From assembly GCA_036557785.1 (NCBI GenBank), contig DATBGZ010000074.1:1-30532 (forward strand): DNA of 30,532 bases, read 5' to 3'. Made by a program: the position numbers and the translations under genes. Shown here piece by piece: positions 22,569 to 29,272 of the stretch (the stretch's first letter is position 1; every line of letters begins with the position of its first letter). The notes under the pieces were generated by a model. It saw only the letters and a program-made list of their open reading frames with translations. It did no database searches and had not been told where the DNA came from. This stretch comes from DATBGZ01 sp036557785 (GTDB taxonomy: Bacteria > Actinomycetota > Actinomycetes > Mycobacteriales > Micromonosporaceae).

Positions 22569-23047
22569 CGCGCACGGTCCTTTCGGGTCATCCTGGCGGC
22601 GGCGGACGACGCCCGGGCTGTTCGCGGAGCAGTTCCCGCTGCTTTGGCGGCCCGGACGGCTTGCTTGGACCTACGTCCGGCCTGTGGCGGCAGCGTCGTG
22701 CGACGACTGGGCGGGCTCGGCATCAGCCGGTCGAACGCGACCAGGAGGCGTGAGTCGCCCTCCAGACGCATTTGCCCGCGCAGGGCCGCCGTCAGCGCGT
22801 TCGCCTCACCGGCGACCAGTCGCCCGAACAGCGCCTGATCACCAGCCAGCACGGCGTCGGCCCGACCGTTGCGCCGCGAGACCTGCACCGAATCGTGATT
22901 GATCTGCATGAACCAGTGCCCGATCGTGCCATCGTCCTCTAGGTCGACCCGAATGGTCTTTCCCCCGAAACCGTGCAACAGCGGCTGTCTGCTGGCCGCC
23001 GTTCGCTCGAAGAACTCTTCGATGCTGCGCAAGACGTCACGGCTCAT
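22565..23047 (-). CDS. SCP2 sterol-carrier-domain protein with a basic C-terminal tail
   Basis: 160 residues from the ATG at the complement of 23045-23047 (M-S-R-D-V-L-R), with a G-rich ribosome site; an ATG seven codons earlier is possible. Residues 1-110 fit an SCP2-like lipid-binding domain: an N-terminal helix, T-I-R-V-D-L, W-F-M-Q-I, D-A-V-L-A-G-D-Q-A-L-F-G-R-L-V-A-G, and G-Q-M-R-L-E-G-D with a closing helix. Residues 113-160 are an odd Ala/Arg/Lys-rich, low-complexity tail recalling histone-H1-like or nucleic-acid-binding tails. It is the first gene of the operon with the debranching enzyme and the exporter. A role in binding a hydrophobic ligand is family knowledge; the tail's role is unknown. 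Confidence 0.72.
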   Translation of the reverse strand: MSRDVLRSIEEFFERTAASRQPLLHGFGGKTIRVDLEDDGTIGHWFMQINHDSVQVSRRNGRADAVLAGDQALFGRLVAGEANALTAALRGQMRLEGDSRLLVAFDRLMPSPPSRRTTLPPQAGRRSKQAVRAAKAAGTAPRTARASSAAARMTRKDRAR

Positions 23048-23147
23048 TCGGCCCCCCCAGGTCCACAACCGCGAGAATCGCCCACGCCAAGGCTATCGGC
23101 CCGCCTCCGCGCCCGGGCGCGTATCGCTGGACCGTGATGTCCCGCAT
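23037..23147 (-). CDS. Possible 36-residue small ORF overlapping the SCP2 start
   Basis: Reading from an ATG (complement of 23145-23147) gives 36 codons with high GC at third positions (about 80 percent) and a hydrophobic stretch P-I-A-L-A-W-A-I-L-A-V-V. The stop lies 10 bases inside the SCP2 gene, so it could couple translation. No ribosome site is clear. In GC-rich DNA, frames of this length arise by chance, so this is only a candidate. Confidence 0.2.
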   Translation of the reverse strand: MRDITVQRYAPGRGGGPIALAWAILAVVDLGGPNEP

Positions 23148-23279
23148 CGGCTGTGCGCGCCCCACGTGGACAAGCGCGGAGTTGCGGCGCGGGCGGGCGG
23201 CCGGGCGCATACGATGGCCACGACGAGGACCTGATCGCCGCGATCCGGGTGGCAGTCGGAAACGAGCACGGGGGAGGCC

Positions 23280-24125
23280 ATGACAGCCGCCGTCGTCGTT
23301 GCCGTCGTTGCTATCGCCATCATCGTGGTGCTGGCGCTCTCGCTGAGCGTGCGTATGGTGCAGCAGTACGAGCGTGGGATCGTCTTCCGCTTCGGGCGCG
23401 TGCTCGATGGGCCCCGTGAGCCGGGTCTTCGGTTCATCGTCCCGGTCGCCGACCGGATGGCGAAGGTCAGCATGCAGACCACGGTGATCGGCGTGCCGGC
23501 GCAGGGCGCGATCACGCGGGACAACGTCACCCTGACCGTCGACGCTGTCGTCTACTACCGGGTCGTGGATCCGGTCAAGGTGCTGGTCAATGTCCATGAC
23601 TACGCGGCGGCAGTGCTGCAAGTGGCACAGACCTCCATGCGGTCGGTCATCGGACGGACCGACCTCGACACGCTACTCAGCGATCGCGAGCGGGTGAACG
23701 CCGAACTCAAGTCCGCGATCGACGCACCCACCGAACAGCCGTGGGGACTGCTTGTCGAGCGGGTGGAGGTCAAGGACGTCGCGTTGCCCGACACCATGAA
23801 GCGATCCATGTCCCGGCAGGCCGAGGCGGAGCGGGAGCGTCGCGCGCGGGTCATCTCGGCAGACGCCGAGTACCAGGCCGCGCGCCGGCTCGCCGAAGCG
23901 TCGAAGACGATGTCCGAGACTCCTGGCTCATTCCAGCTGCGGCTGCTGCAGACCGTCGCCGAGGTCGCGGCCGAGAAGAACAGCACGCTGGTCATGCCGT
24001 TCCCCGTGGAGCTGCTGCGCTTCTTCGACCAGCCCGCCCGAGGCGAGCCGGCGCCAACACCCGCCGCTCGGGACACGTCCCGACCGGCTGCCATCGCGCG
24101 CGGACCGGGACGAGCGGCCAGGTAG
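23280..24125 (+). CDS. Slipin / SPFH (stomatin, band 7) family membrane protein
   Basis: 281 residues from the ATG at 23280, with GGGGGAGG as ribosome site. An N-terminal membrane helix (about residues 4-24) is followed by the SPFH core: V-Q-Q-Y-E-R-G-I-V-F-R-F-G-R, G-P-R-E-P-G-L-R-F-I-V-P, D-A-V-V-Y-Y-R-V, and L-L-S-D-R-E-R-V-N. A charged coiled-coil stretch Q-A-E-A-E-R-E-R-R-A-R follows. These proteins form membrane-associated rings that organise membrane microdomains. It lacks an adjacent NfeD-type protease gene, the common partner of slipins. It is divergent from the SCP2 operon; the 232-base gap shows no clear promoter on inspection. Confidence 0.9.
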   Translation: MTAAVVVAVVAIAIIVVLALSLSVRMVQQYERGIVFRFGRVLDGPREPGLRFIVPVADRMAKVSMQTTVIGVPAQGAITRDNVTLTVDAVVYYRVVDPVKVLVNVHDYAAAVLQVAQTSMRSVIGRTDLDTLLSDRERVNAELKSAIDAPTEQPWGLLVERVEVKDVALPDTMKRSMSRQAEAERERRARVISADAEYQAARRLAEASKTMSETPGSFQLRLLQTVAEVAAEKNSTLVMPFPVELLRFFDQPARGEPAPTPAARDTSRPAAIARGPGRAAR

Positions 24126-24144
24126 CCGCGTTCACCCCGGCAGG

Positions 24145-24180
24145 CGCCGGTTCGACGTCGATCTCGATCGTGAACCGGCG
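24145..24180 (+). terminator. Hairpin after the slipin gene
   Basis: Arms CGCCGGTTC (24145-24153) and GAACCGGCG (24172-24180) pair perfectly over nine bases around an 18-base loop, 20 bases after the slipin stop. It could terminate that transcript. The rest of the 219-base gap before the sigma-factor gene holds nothing I can identify except a weak AAC...CGTC pattern (24312-24336) that may be an ECF-type promoter. Confidence 0.4.
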
Positions 24181-24344
24181 ACTCTGCACGGTGGACACCG
24201 GTTCCCGCGGCACATCCACGTACGTCACTTACTTCAAGCCAGAGCGCGGCGCCCACGCAGCGGGGCGGCGGCGCGTACGGGCATCATGGCCGCTCACGCG
24301 GCGGTGTGGTAAACAGGCCGGACCACCCGCGTCGTCCGTAAGGC

Positions 24345-25775
24345 ATGCAGACAGTGGTGCGACCGAGTTTCGAGGAGTACGTCACGGCGCGCAGCGGCAT
24401 GCTGCTGCGCTTCGCCTATCTCCTGTGCGGGGACCGCCACCTCGCCGAGGACCTCGTCCAAGAGGTACTGATCAAGTCGCACCGCCGATGGCTGGCGATC
24501 GAGGCCGAGAACCCAGACGCCTACCTCAGGCAGGCGCTCGTGCGAACCCACGTCACGTGGCTGAGGCGACGTTCGTCGACGGAGATCACCACCGACACCT
24601 TTCGCGATGATGCGGGCGGCGGCGGCTTCGCCGACGACCAGGCGACGCGGGACGAACTCTGGACGCTGCTCGCCAAGCTCCCCCGAGCTCAGCGGGCCGT
24701 ACTCGTCCTGCGCTACTTCGAAGACCTCGACGACGCGCGAATCGCAGAAGTCGTCGGCGTCTCCGCCAGCACCGTCCGGGTCCACGCCCATCGTGGACTG
24801 CAGTCGCTCCGCGAAACCCTCGCCGTCCACGCGCAGGAGGCGCCCACCGGCGCCGGCATGCTCGACACCGTGCGCCGCGGCGCCGCACGCGCCGCGCTCC
24901 GCCGCCGCGCACTGGCCGCGGGCGGGCTCGCCGTCATCGTCGCCGCATTGGCACTGCTGCTCCCCATCCTGGGCCCAGGACGCGATCCCGGCCCTACCCG
25001 CCCAACACCCACCATCACGCCATCGTCACCGTCGCCGAACCCCACCAGCACCCTGGCCCTGGTGCAGACCACCGTCACCGCGCCGACGCTCCCCTACGCG
25101 TTCACCTACCTCCCGCCGAACGTCGGCGACAGCACCGTCGAGCGGGTCGGATCGACCATCTATCTGCATTTCGACAAGGGCTTGAGTATCGGCGTCGGCC
25201 CCGACGGTGGGTTCTGGGGCGATCCGGGCGAGTCCGCAGTGTCGACGCAGACGACCGTGAACGGCCAACCGGCGACTCGGTGGACGACGCCCGGCGTGCC
25301 GAACGTGGTCCTGCAATGGCAGCAGGACGGCCGGTACCTCATGGCGGACGCCGATGGCACGACGGTCACCGAGATCGAACTGCGACGCTTCGCCGATGGC
25401 CTGGCGCCGGGCAGTACGGCTGGCACGAAGGCCGACCCCCTCAGCGCCCTTGCCAGCGTCGGCCTGCCGGAGGGCTACCCGACCATCCAGCAGTGGGCCG
25501 GTGCCACGCTCTGCTTTGCGCCCGATGTCGCCGGCAGCAACGCATCCGTGTGCTTCTCGCTCGCTCCGCTGCCCGCCTACTCCTCGCAACCGCACACCGA
25601 CGACTTCACCATCGACGGCGCTCCTGCCTTCACGGTCGACGGCGCACCGGGCCACCCCGTGCTGATCGTTGAACGGGCCGACGGCCGTACCATTACGATC
25701 CAGTACAACTGGGACGTGCTGGACCTCACCACGCCGGATCTCATCGCCATCTACCGAAGCATGATCTTCAGGTAG
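24345..25775 (+). CDS. SigE-family sigma factor fused to a transmembrane helix and an outer domain
   Basis: 476 residues from the ATG at 24345. Residues 8-75 are sigma region 2 (L-L-R-F-A-Y-L-L-C-G-D-R-H-L-A-E-D-L-V-Q-E, D-A-Y-L-R). Residues 104-160 are region 4 with a helix-turn-helix (R-I-A-E-V-V-G-V-S-A-S-T-V-R-V-H). This matches the SigE-type ECF family of actinobacteria, normally about 170 residues. The chain continues without a stop through a basic linker, one transmembrane helix (about 188-210), a Thr/Pro/Ser linker and an outer domain of some 230 residues with two Cys (390, 403) that could form a disulfide. In relatives the membrane part is usually a separate downstream gene. The sigma factor would be membrane-tethered and may need release or act at the membrane. 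Confidence 0.88.
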   Translation: MQTVVRPSFEEYVTARSGMLLRFAYLLCGDRHLAEDLVQEVLIKSHRRWLAIEAENPDAYLRQALVRTHVTWLRRRSSTEITTDTFRDDAGGGGFADDQATRDELWTLLAKLPRAQRAVLVLRYFEDLDDARIAEVVGVSASTVRVHAHRGLQSLRETLAVHAQEAPTGAGMLDTVRRGAARAALRRRALAAGGLAVIVAALALLLPILGPGRDPGPTRPTPTITPSSPSPNPTSTLALVQTTVTAPTLPYAFTYLPPNVGDSTVERVGSTIYLHFDKGLSIGVGPDGGFWGDPGESAVSTQTTVNGQPATRWTTPGVPNVVLQWQQDGRYLMADADGTTVTEIELRRFADGLAPGSTAGTKADPLSALASVGLPEGYPTIQQWAGATLCFAPDVAGSNASVCFSLAPLPAYSSQPHTDDFTIDGAPAFTVDGAPGHPVLIVERADGRTITIQYNWDVLDLTTPDLIAIYRSMIFR

Positions 25776-25791
25776 CCCAGCGGATCGAGAC

Positions 25792-25807
25792 CCGATGGGC
25801 CAATCGG
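25792..25807. terminator. Small hairpin between two convergent genes
   Basis: CCGAT and ATCGG pair around a six-base loop (GGGCCA) in the 54 bases between the sigma-factor gene and the convergent Imm-5-type gene. It is a weak stem and a terminator for either strand is possible. Confidence 0.25.
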
Positions 25808-25829
25808 AGCAGCCGCTAGCACTGGGCGG

Positions 25830-26345
25830 TCAGCAGTCGAACACCGACCAACAGATGTCGTTACGCAACCGCTGATCGTCAAGCACGAGTGCGCGAATCG
25901 CCTCGGGAAGCTGGTCACGCTGCCACTGGCACTCCCGTCGCCCCGCGGCCTCACCATGGCCCTCGGGCGCGGCGGCGCGTACGGCCTTGATCGCGTAGGC
26001 GGCCGCGCCCAGCTCATGCGCGGCCACATGTGCGACGACCGCGGCCTGGCCAGCGGCGTACGCGGCATGCCGTGCTGCCCCACGCAGGGCTCGAGCCGCG
26101 CCCATGGCATGCCCGCCGGCCGCGCGAGCCCGCATCATCGTGACGTCGCCGCGCGCCCAGGCGCGAGCATGCTCGATCGCCTGACGGGGTCGCTGGTCCC
26201 CGGGCCGCGCCGACTCGAAGAGGTCCAGGACATGCTCCGCACACGATGCCGCCCACAGCGCGAGGAGGTGGTGGTCCGCGTCGGTGAGGGTGCCACCGCG
26301 GCGGATCGTCACCAGGCGAGGGTCCGGGAACTTGGGGAGGATCAT
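25830..26345 (-). CDS. Imm-5-type putative immunity protein
   Basis: 171 residues from the ATG at the complement of 26343-26345. The middle is Ala/His-rich with A-R-A-W-A-R-G, M-M-R-A-R-A-A-G-G-H-A-M-G-A-A-R, H-A-A-Y-A-A-G-Q-A, H-V-A-A-H-E-L-G-A-A-A-Y-A, and ends with E-C-x-W-Q-R-D-Q-L-P and L-V-L-D-D-Q-R-L-R-N-D-I-C-W-S-V-F. This is the pattern of the widespread Imm-5 family, predicted from its place in polymorphic toxin loci. No toxin gene is adjacent, so here it is an orphan and the immunity role is uncertain. The family is common as a single gene in actinobacteria and could have another function. Confidence 0.7.
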   Translation of the reverse strand: MILPKFPDPRLVTIRRGGTLTDADHHLLALWAASCAEHVLDLFESARPGDQRPRQAIEHARAWARGDVTMMRARAAGGHAMGAARALRGAARHAAYAAGQAAVVAHVAAHELGAAAYAIKAVRAAAPEGHGEAAGRRECQWQRDQLPEAIRALVLDDQRLRNDICWSVFDC

Positions 26346-26410
26346 GGTGTCGGCCTTCTCCTGCGCCTGCGCCCTCAGGCGCCGAGGAACGGCAGGGCGT
26401 GCAGCCGATG

Positions 26411-26444
26411 GTCCTCGGCCGACGAGCTCACGTCGGCCGAGGAC
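26411..26444 (-). terminator. Strong hairpin terminator after the aquaporin gene
   Basis: GTCCTCGGCCGAC (26411-26423) and its exact complement (26432-26444) form a 13-bp perfect stem with an 8-base loop. It lies nine bases after the aquaporin stop, the right place for a terminator on the minus strand. No T-run follows. Confidence 0.7.
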
Positions 26445-26453
26445 GGTGATCGG

Positions 26454-27143
26454 CTAGCGGCGGCCGGCCGGGATCTTCTTCGCCCCCGCGCTCGATGCCG
26501 CCATGAGAGGGGTGTCCACATCGCCGGGGTTGAGGAAGCGGAAGACGATCGCCGCCAACGCTCCGCCCACCACGGTCGCCACCAGGTAGATCCACAGCAT
26601 GGACCAGGACGCCAGGCCAGCGACGATCACGCCGAGTCCCACGGCCGGGTTGAACGCGCCGCCGGAGACCGAGCCGACCGCGACCGCGCCGACCATGATG
26701 GTGAAGCCGATCGCCAGGCCATAGAACGAGTTGTTGGGGTGATCCTTGCTCGTCGCCACATTGAGAACCACGTACGCGAGCGCGAAGGTGAAGACCAGTT
26801 CGGCCACGACCGCAGCCCAGATCGCCCTGCTGCCGTGAAGGCTGAGCGCGGTCGGGTGGGTGTTGATCACGAACCGGGCAACCCCGGCCGCGGCGACTCC
26901 CGCGACCAACTGGGATACTACGTAGGCGCCGAGATCCAGGGCCGAGAGCCGGCCGCGCAGGAACACGGCCACCGATACGGCCGGGTTGTAGTACCCGCCC
27001 GAGATGTGCCCGCCCGCGAAGACCATGATCATCAGGGACGCGCCGATGGCGAGCGGTGCGAGCGCGGCCTGGGTCAGCACGGCGCAGCAGACGGTCAGGA
27101 CCAAGAAGAACGTGCCGATGAACTCTGTGACGTACTTGCGCAT
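26454..27143 (-). CDS. Aquaporin / MIP family channel with NPAV instead of NPAR
   Basis: 229 residues from the ATG at the complement of 27141-27143, with GGGAGAG before it. It has six membrane helices and the two half-helices of the MIP family: G-H-I-S-G-G-Y-Y-N53-P-A-V and G-S-V-S-G-G-A-F-N165-P-A-V168. The first matches AqpZ/GlpF relatives closely. In most aquaporins the second NPA is followed by Arg, which lines the selectivity filter; here it is Val168, so the pore should pass larger or different solutes, or lose cation/proton exclusion properties. The C-terminal tail is basic. It is divergent from the ArsR-type regulator at 27358, with 214 bases between. Confidence 0.88.
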   Translation of the reverse strand: MRKYVTEFIGTFFLVLTVCCAVLTQAALAPLAIGASLMIMVFAGGHISGGYYNPAVSVAVFLRGRLSALDLGAYVVSQLVAGVAAAGVARFVINTHPTALSLHGSRAIWAAVVAELVFTFALAYVVLNVATSKDHPNNSFYGLAIGFTIMVGAVAVGSVSGGAFNPAVGLGVIVAGLASWSMLWIYLVATVVGGALAAIVFRFLNPGDVDTPLMAASSAGAKKIPAGRR

Positions 27144-27309
27144 GGTGGCTCTCCCGGGGACGGTGCTGATCGAGTCGTACCAGTGTCGGACCTGCGCGGT
27201 TCCAGCGCTAGCCCTGGCGAGCCCGGCGCGGTCGATCCATCCAGCAGTAGCCGTGTCGTGGGGACACCGACCCGATCATGTCGGTGCTGGGCGTCCGATT
27301 TCGGCGATG

Positions 27310-27339
27310 CTAAAGGACTCTTGCGCAAGGCGCCTTTAG
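27310..27339. promoter_or_regulatory. 30-bp centred dyad, likely operator of the ArsR-type regulator
   Basis: Outer arms CTAAAGG (27310-27316) and CCTTTAG (27333-27339) are exact inverted repeats, and a perfect 10-bp palindrome CTTGCGCAAG (27320-27329) sits on the same centre, so 24 of 30 bases are symmetric. It overlaps the putative -35 of the regulator's own promoter, the usual site for autorepression by winged-helix regulators. Confidence 0.6.
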
Positions 27340-27350
27340 TGTTCTAGGTT
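27321..27350 (+). promoter_or_regulatory. Promoter of the regulator-exporter operon (leaderless type)
   Basis: A -35 TTGCGC (27321-27326), an 18-base spacer and a -10 TAGGTT (27345-27350) are followed seven bases later by the ATG at 27358, which has no ribosome site. This is the layout of leaderless actinobacterial transcripts. The -35 lies in the centre of the 30-bp dyad. Confidence 0.5.
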
Positions 27351-27357
27351 GCTGGCC

Positions 27358-27960
27358 ATGACCGGCTACACCCGCCCGCTCCCCGAAGGCGACCTCAACG
27401 CATCCCGCGTCGAGCACGTCAGGGCGCTGACCCACCCGTTGCGGCTGCGGCTGCTGGACCTGTTCCGGCCCGACGTCGAGCTCACCGCCACCCAGTGCGC
27501 GCAGGTGACCGGCGAATCAGTGGCCAGCTGTTCGTTCCACCTCCGTCAGCTCGAGAAGTACGGGTACGTGGAGCGGGTCGGGACTCGGGGCAAGGAACGG
27601 CCGTGGCGAACCGTGGCGCGGACGTGGAGCGTACGGCCGGACCTCGACGACCCCAGGTCCGTCGCCGCGACCAAGGCGTTCGCCGGCCTCTGGCTGCACG
27701 AGCGACTGGCGGGTGTTCAGCAATGGCTGAGCCAGATCGACCAAGAGGACCCGGTCTGGCTCTCGGCGGCCACCGCGACCGGTCACCAGTTCTGGGCGAC
27801 CCGTGACGAGCTCGACGAGGTTTCGCGACTGCTGGAGCGGATAGCGGACCAGTTTCTCGAGCGCGACGATCCGGCCAGGCGCCCGCCAGGGGCACGGCGA
27901 GTGCACGTCCTCGGTGTCGCCTGGGCCGAGCTCCCCGCAACCTCCGAGGAGCAGCGATGA
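27358..27960 (+). CDS. ArsR-type winged-helix transcriptional regulator
   Basis: 200 residues from the ATG at 27358; an upstream TTG at 27349 is unlikely. The N-terminal 90 residues form a winged helix: V-R-A-L-T-H-P-L-R-L-R-L-L-D-L-F, then T-A-T-Q-C-A-Q-V-T-G-E-S-V-A-S-C-S-F-H-L-R-Q-L (split here: recognition helix after S-V-A), then Y-G-Y-V-E-R. No clear ArsR metal site (ELCVCDL type) is seen. The C-terminal half is a helical domain with W-L-S-Q-I-D. Its stop overlaps the MFS start (ATGA), so it most likely controls that exporter and itself through the 30-bp dyad upstream. Confidence 0.85.
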   Translation: MTGYTRPLPEGDLNASRVEHVRALTHPLRLRLLDLFRPDVELTATQCAQVTGESVASCSFHLRQLEKYGYVERVGTRGKERPWRTVARTWSVRPDLDDPRSVAATKAFAGLWLHERLAGVQQWLSQIDQEDPVWLSAATATGHQFWATRDELDEVSRLLERIADQFLERDDPARRPPGARRVHVLGVAWAELPATSEEQR

Positions 27961-29192
27961 CCGCCACCGAAGCACCGTCTCGTGACTCCGCGAAGACCGT
28001 CCTGCGTACGCCTGTCTTCCGGACCCTCACGGTGGGCTGGATGCTGACCAACTTTGCCGATTCCCTGCTCACGCTGATCTTCGCAGTGTGGGTGGCGGAC
28101 CTGACCGGCAGCGCGGCCCTCGGCGGAGCGACCTTCGCGGCGCTAGGTGTCCCTGCGCTCGTGTCGCCGTTCCTCGGCCACCTCGCCGACCGGGTCTCGC
28201 GCCGCGCCATGCTGACCATCACCTATGCGATCGGCGCCGCCATCCTCGTTCCGCTCTACCTCGTGCGGGATGCCAACGACGTATGGATCATCTACACAGT
28301 CACTGTGCTCTATTCGACTGTCTCCTACGTTACGGCCGCCTGTCAGGCTGGCATCCTCAAGGACCTCGTGCCGGACGAGGCGCTGGGCCGTGCCAACTCT
28401 CGGTTCCAGACCATTGACCAGGTCTTCCGCCTGACCTTGCCGTTCGTGGGCGCTGCGGTGTACTGGCGCACCGGCATGACGCCGCTCATCACGGCCGCGA
28501 TACTGGCCTTCGTCGGGGCGTCGGCGATCTTTGGCAATGTCCGCCTGCACTACACGCCGGCGCCGGTCACCCGCGGAGAGGGCTACTTCGCCCGGGCCAC
28601 GGCCGGCTTCCGCCAGCTGTTCCGGGCGCGACCGCTGCGCGGGATGACCTGGGCGATGCTGTTCGCGGTCGGCATCACCGGTCTGCTCAACGCGGCTGTG
28701 TTCGCGGTCCTCGATGCGCTCGGCATTCGGGCCGTTCTGCTCGGCCCGGTAACGGTGTTCCAGGGCCTGACCGGCGTGATCGGAGCCATCCTTGCGCCGC
28801 GCCTCATGGAGCGCTTCGGTCGCGTCCGGGTGGTCGCCGGCGGGCTCACGCTGCTCGGCCTTGGTGTCATCCCGTTGATGTTCACGGCGGTTCCCGTGGC
28901 CGTAGCCGGAGTAGCCATCGTCGGCTTCGCTACGACGCCAGCCGTCATCGCCTTCGTGACGGAGCGCCAGGTCGCCACACCGGCCGACCTGCAGGGCCGT
29001 ACGTCCACCGCTTCGCACCTCGTCCTTAACCTCCCGCAGGTGCTCGTGACGCTGCTGGGATCCGCCGCGCTCGCGATCCTCGGCTACCGAATCCTCCTCG
29101 CGCTCACCGCGGTGGTCTGCCTCATCACCGGCTTCGCCTGCTTCCGACTCCGTACGCAACCGGCCGAGGCAAGCGTCCCGTCCGGTGGGTAA
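27957..29192 (+). CDS. MFS transporter, multidrug/siderophore exporter type
   Basis: 411 residues from the ATG at 27957, four-base overlap with the regulator gene. About 12 transmembrane helices are visible, with the motif A loop G-H-L-A-D-R-V-S-R-R between helices 2 and 3 and D-L-V-P-D-E-A-L-G-R-A-N near residue 138, typical of the MFS_3/EntS-like exporters. The second half carries a matching loop L-M-E-R-F-G-R-V-R. Pairing with an ArsR-type regulator suggests induction by the exported compound. Substrate is unknown. Confidence 0.88.
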   Translation: MTATEAPSRDSAKTVLRTPVFRTLTVGWMLTNFADSLLTLIFAVWVADLTGSAALGGATFAALGVPALVSPFLGHLADRVSRRAMLTITYAIGAAILVPLYLVRDANDVWIIYTVTVLYSTVSYVTAACQAGILKDLVPDEALGRANSRFQTIDQVFRLTLPFVGAAVYWRTGMTPLITAAILAFVGASAIFGNVRLHYTPAPVTRGEGYFARATAGFRQLFRARPLRGMTWAMLFAVGITGLLNAAVFAVLDALGIRAVLLGPVTVFQGLTGVIGAILAPRLMERFGRVRVVAGGLTLLGLGVIPLMFTAVPVAVAGVAIVGFATTPAVIAFVTERQVATPADLQGRTSTASHLVLNLPQVLVTLLGSAALAILGYRILLALTAVVCLITGFACFRLRTQPAEASVPSGG

Positions 29193-29201
29193 CACCCTGG
29201 C

Positions 29202-29218
29202 CCGCCTCGGTCAGGCGG
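29202..29218. terminator. Hairpin between convergent MFS and acyltransferase genes
   Basis: CCGCCT and AGGCGG form a six-bp stem with a five-base loop, ten bases after the MFS stop, in the 80-base convergent gap. It may serve the plus-strand transcript. Confidence 0.35.
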
Positions 29219-29272
29219 CACTGCGCGATGTCGCTGGTTGCCCCATAACGGCTCTTCCCGGTTGGCCCGCGG

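Noticed and set aside
23992..24228. Minus-strand frame of 78 codons whose first 35 codons lie after the slipin gene
   Set aside because: The early part looks codon-like, but most of it runs antisense through the slipin gene and no family is recognised. The region also contains the 9-bp-stem hairpin.
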